The notes under the pieces were generated by a model. That model searched no databases and was not told the origin of the DNA. It was given only the letters and a program-made list of their open reading frames with translations. A stretch of 64,000 bases of DNA from Chitinophaga sp. Ak27 (GTDB lineage Bacteria; Bacteroidota; Bacteroidia; Chitinophagales; Chitinophagaceae). This document shows, piece after piece, positions 8,142 to 15,475 of the stretch (positions are counted from its first letter, which is position 1; every line of letters begins with the position of its first letter). The stretch is from contig NZ_JABAOB010000002.1 of NCBI RefSeq assembly GCF_012726295.1, positions 1-64,000 of the forward strand, read 5' to 3'. Both the position numbers and the translations under genes were made by a program.

Positions 8142-8158
8142 ATACTGTTGGTACGGAC
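8096..8158. repeat. Long inverted repeat between convergent genes
   Basis: The arms 8096-8121 and 8133-8158 match in 24 of 26 positions, the inner 19 perfectly, around an 11-base loop. It covers the 3' end of the membrane-protein gene and ends 10 bases before the stop codon of the bestrophin gene on the other strand. There is no T tract. It probably folds at the 3' end of both transcripts as a bidirectional terminator or stabiliser. Confidence 0.75.
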
Positions 8159-8167
8159 AGGGACCGG

Positions 8168-9175
8168 CTACAAGACTATATTATTCCGGAAGTCAAATGC
8201 CGGCGGCAGATCCGGTTTACCCAGCATCTCGAAAATATCCCGCTCTAAGCTCCTGCTCATCTGGGAAATGGGAATATCATTGGCATTGCCTTCAAATGGA
8301 TTCTCTGTACTTTCTCCCACCTGCTCCAGCGAAGTATATACCCATGATATTAAAACGCTGAAGGGAATCACCAACCATACCATTTGGCCCTTAAACATGC
8401 CGGATGCAACATTATTGAGTTCATTGAACTCCTTGAGCATGGCAAAGGGCAGCAACAGGCAAAACAGCCATACAAAAATCCGATTGACAGTAGCATACTG
8501 CCTTGGATAAGGAAAGTTTTTGATTTTTTCACTTTTCCCCTGGAGTGCCGAAAACTCCCTCAGTGATTTATGTAATTCAAAAAAGCGGGAATTATCCAGG
8601 CGCCCTTCGTTGGCCAGCTTTGTTAATGCGTTACTTTGATGATTTAACAGTTGCATAGCAGGATGATGCTGAGAAAGAATGGTATCCAGTTCACCTGTGG
8701 AGATGTATTTTGCTAACTCCGTTCTTATGGGAATTTCTTTTTCAGGAATGCTATAAAACCGTGCATACTCCCTGTTGTACGACTTGCCGGTAGATTCCCA
8801 GTTGCGTGTAGTCCTTAGCTGGTAGCGTAAGGCAGTGAGCCAGGCCAGGTGGCGGTAAATCATTTGTTGTGCGATGTCGGTGTCGGTGATGAAATCCCGG
8901 CACATCATAGCCCAGGTCCTGCTGGCGCTGATAGTGGTTCCCCAGGTTTCCCGGGCTTCCCAGGTACGATTATAAGTCTGCTGGTTTTTAAACCCTACAA
9001 CGAAAGCGGCGGCAGTTCCAAGAAAAGCTACAATTGGCCAGGGAACAGACAACCATTTGAAACCGAATACCTGGTATAATATGGTGGGAATGGTGCCCAT
9101 CAGTAACAGCCAGAGGATGTTGCGGCGCGTCCAGAAAAGAAACTCAGATATTTTGTACGATTTTCCGGTATACAT
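8168..9175 (-). CDS. Bestrophin-family ion channel
   Basis: A 335-residue inner-membrane protein of the bestrophin / UPF0187 (YneE) family, which forms pentameric channels; characterised bacterial members conduct cations. The family pattern shows in the N-terminal membrane region (VAFLGTAAAFVVGFKNQQ followed by TYNRTWEARETWG), the conserved basic/aromatic stretch QMIYRHLAWLTALRYQLR, and the C-terminal PFEGNANDIPIS segment close to the family's N-P-F-x-x-x-x-N-D-x-P motif. Length is normal. It precedes the small unknown gene 9191-9508 in reverse order on the same strand (15-base gap), so the two may share a transcript. Confidence 0.9.
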   Translation of the reverse strand: MYTGKSYKISEFLFWTRRNILWLLLMGTIPTILYQVFGFKWLSVPWPIVAFLGTAAAFVVGFKNQQTYNRTWEARETWGTTISASRTWAMMCRDFITDTDIAQQMIYRHLAWLTALRYQLRTTRNWESTGKSYNREYARFYSIPEKEIPIRTELAKYISTGELDTILSQHHPAMQLLNHQSNALTKLANEGRLDNSRFFELHKSLREFSALQGKSEKIKNFPYPRQYATVNRIFVWLFCLLLPFAMLKEFNELNNVASGMFKGQMVWLVIPFSVLISWVYTSLEQVGESTENPFEGNANDIPISQMSRSLERDIFEMLGKPDLPPAFDFRNNIVL

Positions 9176-9190
9176 GAAAAATAACTTGAT

Positions 9191-9508
9191 TTAATCCAAT
9201 GGGCTGAGAAGTATTTGTAACTTGTTATCAAATACCAGGCTACAGGATAGCGTTCCTGTTTCATCTATCAATGTACCTCTCACGCCGGAGGCGGGCACCG
9301 ATATAGCGTAGAGTACTGCATTACTATTGTAGTTGCTATTACAGTCGAACCGGTAGCATTCATCCACATGAAACTCCCGCGGATCCAAGCGTGTGTCAAA
9401 TTCCCCGCTATACAAACAAAGGGTGTCCGTTTCAGCGGTAAAATCTGCGTTGTAGCCTCTTTGTTTCAGATCTGACAGTGCGTCGGTGAGCGATAAGTAT
9501 TTTTTCAT
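9191..9508 (-). CDS. Small conserved protein usually named phosphoribosylpyrophosphate synthetase
   Basis: A 105-residue soluble protein (begins MKKYLSLTDALSDLKQRGY). Close relatives in Bacteroidota are routinely labelled 'phosphoribosylpyrophosphate synthetase', but true PRPP synthetases are about 310 residues and carry a DLHxxQ/PRPP-binding loop that is absent here, so the label should not be trusted. The pattern FHVDECYRFDCNSN and an alternating-strand C-terminus are what can be seen. Function unknown. Confidence 0.7.
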   Translation of the reverse strand: MKKYLSLTDALSDLKQRGYNADFTAETDTLCLYSGEFDTRLDPREFHVDECYRFDCNSNYNSNAVLYAISVPASGVRGTLIDETGTLSCSLVFDNKLQILLSPLD

Positions 9509-9543
9509 AAGAAAAGTTTAACCTATAAAGAATAGGAGCCAGA

Positions 9544-9732
9544 TCAGTCTTCTTCCACGATGTTGCCGCTTTTTTCTTGTTCTATGGGTGATTCGTCATC
9601 CATACGAATGGCATCATCAAGAAATTCGCCACCTTCACTGGTGTTATGTTCCTGTTCGTGTAATGGAACCAGGGTATCTTTATCGGCGCCGGATTTAGGG
9701 CCTCCGGCGTGAGGCAAAAAAGGGAAGTGCAT
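9544..9732 (-). CDS. Small acidic hypothetical protein
   Basis: A 62-codon frame, rich in Asp/Glu and without hydrophobic segments (MHFPFLPHAGGPKSGADKD...). It lies on the same strand and 35 bases before the gene at 9191-9508. No family is recognised. It is supported mainly by its position in a same-strand run and its plausible codon use; it could be spurious. Confidence 0.45.
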   Translation of the reverse strand: MHFPFLPHAGGPKSGADKDTLVPLHEQEHNTSEGGEFLDDAIRMDDESPIEQEKSGNIVEED

Positions 9733-9764
9733 TATATTAAGGAATAATAGTTAAGAATAAATAA

Positions 9765-9799
9765 ACGGGCTACCGCCTGAGTTCGGGCAGGTAGCCCGT
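9765..9799 (-). terminator. Intrinsic terminator of the NmrA-like gene
   Basis: Ten-base perfect arms (9765-9774 and 9790-9799). Read on the minus strand the hairpin follows the stop of the gene at 9808 by 8 bases and is followed by a T-rich run (TTTATTTATTCTT). Confidence 0.8.
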
Positions 9800-9807
9800 T
9801 GAAAGCG

Positions 9808-10563
9808 TTATACACGCTGCAATTGTGTGCTGAGCCACTTTTCAAAGCTAATGGCGCCCAGGTTGGCAGCGCCGGCTGGCACCAATGCAGTATGCGTCAC
9901 TTCCCCGCCAAAATACTCGGGTTTGCCATTCGCTATCACTTTACGCGGATCGCTCATGTATTGCAGGTAGCGTGCTGCCACCTGGTACATGTCAAACCGG
10001 TCGGGCCCCGCGATTTCTACTTTGCCATTGAGCGGCGCGGCCAGGGCATATTTAACTACAAATGCCGCCACATCGTCTGAGGCGATGGGCTGGAACTTTA
10101 CATCAGAAAGGTGTACTTCCCCATCACGGGTGGCCTGGTTGGCAATGCCACCGATAAATTCAAAGAATTGCGTACTCCGGATAATCGTATAAGGTACGCC
10201 AGACTGACGGATCAAATCTTCCTGCACCAACTTGGCACGCATATAGCCAATGTTCTGCATGATGTCAACACCCACAATAGACAGCGCCACGTGATGCTTT
10301 ACGCCAGCGCTGATTTCTGCACCCAGCAAATTCCGTCCCGCTGTCTGGAAGAATTCCACCACTGCTTTATCTTCGAAAGATGGAGAGTTCGCGAGATCGA
10401 TCACAATATCTGTGTCTTTCATCGCTGCGGCTAAGCCTTCCCCTGTTATCGTATCAATGCCCGTAGACGGAGACGCTGCAATCACCTGGTGTCCTTGCTG
10501 ACGAAGTTGCGCCACTACTTTTGTTCCGATAAGGCCGGAACCGCCGATAACTACGATTTTCAT
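9808..10563 (-). CDS. NmrA-like NAD(P)-binding reductase (atypical SDR)
   Basis: A 251-residue atypical short-chain dehydrogenase. The glycine motif GGSGLIG (residues 7-13) opens a Rossmann fold; IVIDLANSPSF and the later VPYTIIRSTQFFEF are characteristic of the NmrA/SDR_a5 group, which binds NAD(P)(H) and either reduces small quinone/ketone substrates or senses redox state. The classical Tyr-x-x-x-Lys pair is replaced by the weaker MRAKLVQE region. It is expected to be cytoplasmic. It sits downstream of the sigma-54 activator gene on the same strand, with a 167-base gap, so control by that activator is possible but no clear -24/-12 site was found in the gap. Confidence 0.85.
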   Translation of the reverse strand: MKIVVIGGSGLIGTKVVAQLRQQGHQVIAASPSTGIDTITGEGLAAAMKDTDIVIDLANSPSFEDKAVVEFFQTAGRNLLGAEISAGVKHHVALSIVGVDIMQNIGYMRAKLVQEDLIRQSGVPYTIIRSTQFFEFIGGIANQATRDGEVHLSDVKFQPIASDDVAAFVVKYALAAPLNGKVEIAGPDRFDMYQVAARYLQYMSDPRKVIANGKPEYFGGEVTHTALVPAGAANLGAISFEKWLSTQLQRV

Positions 10564-10730
10564 AGCTCTTTTTTTAATTGTGAAAAGTTGACCTGGTTAA
10601 GCCAAAGCCAATACCAATTATTTTAAAAGTCTGAAAATCAATTAGCTAATGAAAGTTTGTAATTATTTTTTCACTGTATTTCGTGAAATTACGACCGGAT
10701 TCACGGTATGAAGTGAAGAGAGGAAGGCAT

Positions 10731-13403
10731 TCAGGAGAAATAATCACTCTTATGAATACCGAGCTTTTTCATTTTGGAATGCAGGGTATTACCCGGTATT
10801 TTCAGTATATCGGCGGCGCCGCCAGCACCAGAAATTTTACCGCCACAACGTTTCAATGTTTCGATAATGTAATCGCGCTCTACTTCATCTAACGAACGAC
10901 TAGCGGAATACGCTGCACTTTTTTTATCTTCGGCAGTTACCTCCGGAATATATACATCGGCTATCTTACCATCTTCTGATAATATTATGCTGCGTTCTAT
11001 AAAGTGTTCCAACTCCCGTACGTTGCCCGGCCAGGCATAGCTACGCAGCTTATGCCATACTTGGGGCGAGATGTCTTTTATAGGGCGGCCGGCACTCCGG
11101 GCGTATTTCTGTACAAAGAAATGGGTGAGTGGTTCAATATCTTCCGCACGTTCACGTAACGGAGGCAAATGTATCGGAAATACATTGAGCCGGAAATAAA
11201 GATCTGCCCTGAAACGGCCTGCTTTCACTTCTTCCTCGAGGCTGCGATTGGTGGCCACAATCAGGCGAACGTCCAGCTTGATGGTTTGTTTTCCCCCTAT
11301 CCGCTCCAGCTCGCGCTCCTGGATAACGCGCAACAACTTTGCCTGAGCGTCCAGGGGTAATTCCCCGATCTCATCCAGGAAAAGGGTACTGTTATTGGCT
11401 AATTCAAATTTGCCTATACGCCGGTCAATAGCCCCGGTAAATGCTCCCCGTTCATGCCCGAATAGTTCGCTTTCAATCAGGCTGGTGGGCAATGCGGCAC
11501 AATTTACCTTTACCATTAACTTGTCCTTCCGGGAAGATGCATTATGTATGGCTCTTGCAATTAATTCTTTCCCTGTCCCCGTTTCCCCGGATATCAATAC
11601 CGTTGTATTGGAATCGGCTACCAGCGAAATCAGGCGATATACACGCTGCATAGGACCGCTGTTGCCGATGATCTCTGAAAAATTATAGATGGTCTGGATC
11701 TGTTCTTTAAGGTAGTCATTTTCTACTTCCAGCTTCTTTTTATACATCAGCAATTTTTCGTTGGCCTGGATATTGGCAATGGCCATGGCTATCTGCGCGC
11801 AGATACCCTTTACCAGCAACGGGCTTAGGCGATTAGCCAGCAGCCAGATAGTGCCAATATTTTTATCACCTACCCGCAACGGTAACGCATACATGTTTCT
11901 TAAACCAGTCGATTTCCACAGCCGGGCATAAGCATTACCATTCTTCCATTCCTCTTCCACACTGAAACGCATGCCTTCCTCACTTGCCAATACCTGCGCC
12001 GTATACGTTTCATCAATGGTGATTTTATGGCCAGCCAGGTCATCAAATGTATCTTTCGCGTTGGTAAACAGCGACCGGTCGTACATAAAGGGCGACAAGT
12101 GAATACCATCATCCTCTATTACCCTGATCATGGCCAGCTGTGTATGCAGGGTTTTATCGAGTACTGTGAAAATGGCGTGCTGTAAGTCGGCACGGGTTCT
12201 CACCCGTGTAATATCCTTACTGAAATCCAATAGGAACGATTGCTCTTGCTGTGTTCTATCGTTCTGCTCATTGGCCATCAGGTTAGCCATCGCAATAGAT
12301 ATCTGCGCACAAATGCCTTGTAACAGCCTTACGTTGACGTCATCTATGTCGAGCAATAAGATACCCAGGTTGGTAGTTCCATTGCGCAGGCGAATACCCA
12401 CAAAATTTTCAATGCCCATTTGTTTCCAGTAGGGCAGATAGCCGGCAGTGAGACCGCGCTGTATTTCCCTGTTGGCATTAAATAAGACAGGTATAGCGCT
12501 GTTGAGAATACGGTCCTGTAGTCCATCATTGATGGGAAAACTGGAATTTTCCAGGGCCGTTAATATCTTTTTGTTGGGCGCTTGGGTGAGATGATATACA
12601 TAGGGACTCATCGTGCTTTTATCGTCGTTGATCCGGCGAATGATAAAATCGCCGCCAGGACTCAGATGGCGCAATGCTCCCTGTACGGCCCGGGCCAGGC
12701 TCTCTTTTGTCCGCACAGTGGCCATCTCGCTGGAAAAGTCCAGGAGGAAAGATTTTTCCTGCTCTTCTTTCAATAATGCTTCATTCTTGATAATGTTGGA
12801 GACCGCACTGGATATTTGCGGCACAATGCCGTTGATAATACTTCTGAAAGCTGCACTAAAGCCCTCAGGTTGGTCGCTATAAATATGTAGAAATCCCAAA
12901 GGCTTGCCGCCCTTCATTAATTTGGCCATCATGATTTCCCTGACGCCCTTTTCATAATTTACGCGCAGGAAAGGCGGGCTTTGCGGCTGATCCATCACAT
13001 CTTTCAGCAAAAAAGAGATAGGCGCCTCCGCCTGCAACACAGATTGAATAAATGGTTCATTCAATAAAAAACGGGATTGTACCATCTCCTGGTACCGGTC
13101 GTGCGAACGGATAGGGGAACCGTCATTATCCAGCAGAAACGGCGTATAGGTATCATCTTTATAATCGATGAGCGTAACGATTGTATGGCTGATATAAAAT
13201 AACCCTTTAATACTTTTTTTGAAAAGCAGGATAAGATCATTTTTATCGCGCACCTTAGTGAGGTCATTACTTAATGCCAAAAGGATTTCCCGCTCTGTTT
13301 TATAAAAGTCAACTGTTTTAGGAAGGGCATCATCGGGCAATACGGCTGCTTTTTTGCGCGGTTTTTTATTCCGGTTATTTTCTTTGAGCCCTTCCTTTTT
13401 CAT
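10731..13403 (-). CDS. Sigma-54-dependent activator with three GAF domains
   Basis: An 890-residue bacterial enhancer-binding protein. Three successive sensor units each begin with a related segment (LLALSNDLTKVR, LLDFSSEMATVR, LLDFSKDITRVR at roughly residues 41, 224 and 393) and read as tandem GAF domains up to about residue 570. The AAA+ domain follows, with Walker A GETGTGKE near 604, the sigma-54 contact loop GAFTGA near 651, and LFLDEIGELPLDAQAKLLRV as Walker B. A Fis-type helix-turn-helix closes the protein (IIETLKRCGGKISGAGGAA). There is no receiver domain, so signal input is probably a small molecule or redox signal through GAF, as in FhlA/NifA-like proteins. It faces the topoisomerase gene divergently. 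Confidence 0.92.
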   Translation of the reverse strand: MKKEGLKENNRNKKPRKKAAVLPDDALPKTVDFYKTEREILLALSNDLTKVRDKNDLILLFKKSIKGLFYISHTIVTLIDYKDDTYTPFLLDNDGSPIRSHDRYQEMVQSRFLLNEPFIQSVLQAEAPISFLLKDVMDQPQSPPFLRVNYEKGVREIMMAKLMKGGKPLGFLHIYSDQPEGFSAAFRSIINGIVPQISSAVSNIIKNEALLKEEQEKSFLLDFSSEMATVRTKESLARAVQGALRHLSPGGDFIIRRINDDKSTMSPYVYHLTQAPNKKILTALENSSFPINDGLQDRILNSAIPVLFNANREIQRGLTAGYLPYWKQMGIENFVGIRLRNGTTNLGILLLDIDDVNVRLLQGICAQISIAMANLMANEQNDRTQQEQSFLLDFSKDITRVRTRADLQHAIFTVLDKTLHTQLAMIRVIEDDGIHLSPFMYDRSLFTNAKDTFDDLAGHKITIDETYTAQVLASEEGMRFSVEEEWKNGNAYARLWKSTGLRNMYALPLRVGDKNIGTIWLLANRLSPLLVKGICAQIAMAIANIQANEKLLMYKKKLEVENDYLKEQIQTIYNFSEIIGNSGPMQRVYRLISLVADSNTTVLISGETGTGKELIARAIHNASSRKDKLMVKVNCAALPTSLIESELFGHERGAFTGAIDRRIGKFELANNSTLFLDEIGELPLDAQAKLLRVIQERELERIGGKQTIKLDVRLIVATNRSLEEEVKAGRFRADLYFRLNVFPIHLPPLRERAEDIEPLTHFFVQKYARSAGRPIKDISPQVWHKLRSYAWPGNVRELEHFIERSIILSEDGKIADVYIPEVTAEDKKSAAYSASRSLDEVERDYIIETLKRCGGKISGAGGAADILKIPGNTLHSKMKKLGIHKSDYFS

Positions 13404-13594
13404 TAGCTGAACGGTTGTTGGAGGTAATGGTCATCACCCCGTTGATGTGATCATAATTTTTTAAAGCCGGCCATGTGGCTGGCTGTACAGCTTATAGCTA
13501 TTAATGCGGCTTAAATGTAGCTATTTTTCTCCGCAAATATCCATGCGAACTCCTCAGATCCAATTTTGGCACGCAAAAGGTGTTAGTTATCCGT

Positions 13595-14683
13595 ATGGAA
13601 AATACCGTAAAAACATTGGAGCAGATCGGCCGTGACCCGAAGTTTACGGCAAAAGCAATCGGCCTGCGTTATGTTTCAGATACCACCCCGGGCTATTCCC
13701 GTAGAAAAGCCGGCAAAGGCTGGAGCTACTATGACCCCAACGGCATATTGGTGAAAGATAAGATGCTGATCGACAGGTTTCGTAAACTGGTTATCCCTCC
13801 AGCGTATACGCAGGTATGGATATCGCCGTATGAAAACAGTCACCTGCTGTTTACGGGCATCGATGCGGCGGGGCGCAAGCAATACCGTTATCATGCAGCG
13901 TGGAATAAGGTACGCAACCAAACCAAATATCACCGGATGCAACATTTTGCTGATTTTTTGCCGGCTATACGGGCGCAGGTAGACAAAGATCTGTCCCGGC
14001 ATCAGCTCGACCATGAAAAAGTAGTGGCGCTGGTAGTACGTCTGATGGAGCTTACCAGCATCAGGGTGGGTAACGAATCGTATAAAAAACTCTACGGTTC
14101 TTTTGGATTAACCACGCTGATGAATCGTCATGTAAAGGTAGATGGGGCAAAAATCTGGTTTCAATTCAAAGGAAAAAAAGGTGTGTTGCAAAAGGTATCA
14201 CTGAAAAGTAAAAGGTTGGCCCGCATTGTAAAGCAGTGCCGCGATATTCCCGGTAAAGACCTGTTTCAATACTACAATGAACAAGGCGAGCCCTGCACCA
14301 TAGGGTCGGGCGATATCAACGACTACCTGAAAGCCATTACCGCTGAAGATTTTACCGCCAAGGATTTCCGTACCTGGGCAGGTAGTATTAATGCACTCTA
14401 TGCCATCAAAGAAGCGGGTGAATTTACCACCATGGCTGAGTGCAAGCGAAAGCTGGTGATGGTGATTGATAAGGTAGCGCTCAACCTGGGCAATACGCGA
14501 ACAGTCTGCAAAAAGTATTATATACATCCCACTATCATGAAAAGCTACGAAGAAGGAACCATCTTCCGCTATATAGATCAATTCAATGGTGCAGAGGAGG
14601 TGGAAGTTGCCAACTTAAGCCTGGCCGAACAGGCATTACTGCAACTCCTGGAAAAGGAACAGCTGCTGGAAACAGTGGAATAA
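13595..14683 (+). CDS. DNA topoisomerase IB
   Basis: A bacterial type IB topoisomerase of 362 residues, which relaxes supercoils by a 3'-phosphotyrosyl intermediate. Seen are the N-terminal domain (YVSDTTPGYSRRKAGKGWSY), catalytic Arg in LTSIRVGNESY, the KGKKG lysine region, RTWAGSINAL with the second Arg, and the active-site Tyr in CKKYYIHPTI near the C-terminus. The start was taken as ATG 13595 (MENTVKTLEQ); a GTG at 13580 would add five residues. It is divergent from the sigma-54 activator and convergent with the DUF6157 gene. Confidence 0.92.
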   Translation: MENTVKTLEQIGRDPKFTAKAIGLRYVSDTTPGYSRRKAGKGWSYYDPNGILVKDKMLIDRFRKLVIPPAYTQVWISPYENSHLLFTGIDAAGRKQYRYHAAWNKVRNQTKYHRMQHFADFLPAIRAQVDKDLSRHQLDHEKVVALVVRLMELTSIRVGNESYKKLYGSFGLTTLMNRHVKVDGAKIWFQFKGKKGVLQKVSLKSKRLARIVKQCRDIPGKDLFQYYNEQGEPCTIGSGDINDYLKAITAEDFTAKDFRTWAGSINALYAIKEAGEFTTMAECKRKLVMVIDKVALNLGNTRTVCKKYYIHPTIMKSYEEGTIFRYIDQFNGAEEVEVANLSLAEQALLQLLEKEQLLETVE

Positions 14684-14711
14684 GTGACTGCTTCCAACAG
14701 CTGATTTTTTT
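14661..14711 (+). terminator. Terminator overlapping the end of the topoisomerase gene
   Basis: The arms 14661-14675 and 14688-14702 pair in 13 of 15 positions around a 12-base loop that contains the TAA stop, followed by GATTTTTTT. The left arm is inside the last codons of the topoisomerase gene. The T tract overlaps the stop codon of the convergent DUF6157 gene. Confidence 0.6.
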
Positions 14712-15129
14712 ATCGTTTTGAACGCATGGCTTTCACTTTCTTTAGCTGTCCATCGGCCACAAATTTTTCATAAGCCGGTGTCTCTACCCCATAAATGGCC
14801 ACTTTTCCGTGACTGTCACAATGAACACCGAAACCATAGGTTTTGGTTAAGGGAGAGGCTCTCAGGCAGGCCTGCCCTTTAGAGAAAAACTGTTCCCTTG
14901 CCTGCTTATATGCTGCCTTAGTCAGGTCATTCCTTTCAGCAAATACCAGGAACAGTACGTCGTCCGAGGTATATTGATAAGGATGCTTCGCAATCAGTTC
15001 GTATTGCAGTTCGGCAATACTTTTTTTATCGCCTTTGGAAGGAGGCCTGGTGCCATTGACGGCCTTCGTATCTGTTGCCACTTCGATAAAGGTATCCTGG
15101 TAATTGGTGGTATGTATTTTAGTATTCAT
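14710..15129 (-). CDS. DUF6157-family protein
   Basis: A 139-residue soluble protein matching the DUF6157 pattern: MNTKIHTTNYQDTFIEVA, TRPPSKGDKKSIAELQYEL, PYQYTSDDVLFLVFAERN, then FFSKGQACLRASPLTKTYG and FGVHCDSHGKVAIYG. The family is common in Bacteroidota and Firmicutes and has no assigned function. The start was placed at 15129, since the 50 codons of open frame upstream look non-coding (a run of four His, mixed composition) and the family begins with M-x-T-x-x-T-T-N-Y. Bases 15130-15475 upstream hold no gene that I can see. Confidence 0.8.
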   Translation of the reverse strand: MNTKIHTTNYQDTFIEVATDTKAVNGTRPPSKGDKKSIAELQYELIAKHPYQYTSDDVLFLVFAERNDLTKAAYKQAREQFFSKGQACLRASPLTKTYGFGVHCDSHGKVAIYGVETPAYEKFVADGQLKKVKAMRSKR

Positions 15130-15475
15130 ATGTTGGATAGCATGGTGGTGATGTTCAAAAATAGGAAATTTCTGCACTGGGGAAAATAAGATAGCTATAG
15201 AATACCTTTTATTGGGAGTTAATTGACGGGATAAAAAACCGGCTACATTAAACATTTCGCGTCCCGAACAGTCAAACATTTTATAATGTTAAAATCTGTG
15301 GAATACACTTTACACTGATAATAAATGTCCGAATTAATGGCACCTGCTAAAGCATTGTAATTTGGCCCACCTACCTTGCTTGGCGATCGTCTTATTTTGT
15401 TTCTCTTTGCCTGCGCCTACGGAAGGCACTGGCACGAATAATTGAAATTATTTTAATATTAAAATTGCTAGATGA
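15130..15475. other. Intergenic region before the NRPS gene
   Basis: 346 bases without a credible gene. It should hold the promoter of the divergent DUF6157 gene and of the NRPS gene. I looked here for the missing first half of the NRPS condensation domain and found no HHxxxDG-like coding remnant in any frame. A TGGCACG motif at 15430-15436 resembles a sigma-54 -24 element but the -12 element is poor. Confidence 0.5.

Noticed and set aside
13567-13583. TGGCACG upstream of the topoisomerase gene, next to the sigma-54 activator, as a sigma-54 promoter
   Set aside because: No -12 GC element at the right spacing (AGGTG instead of TTGCA).
15430-15446. TGGCACG followed by TTGAA upstream of the NRPS start, as a sigma-54 promoter
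   Set aside because: The -24 half is perfect but the -12 half has GA instead of GC and the spacing is one base too long. A 7-base match is expected several times by chance in 64 kb on two strands.
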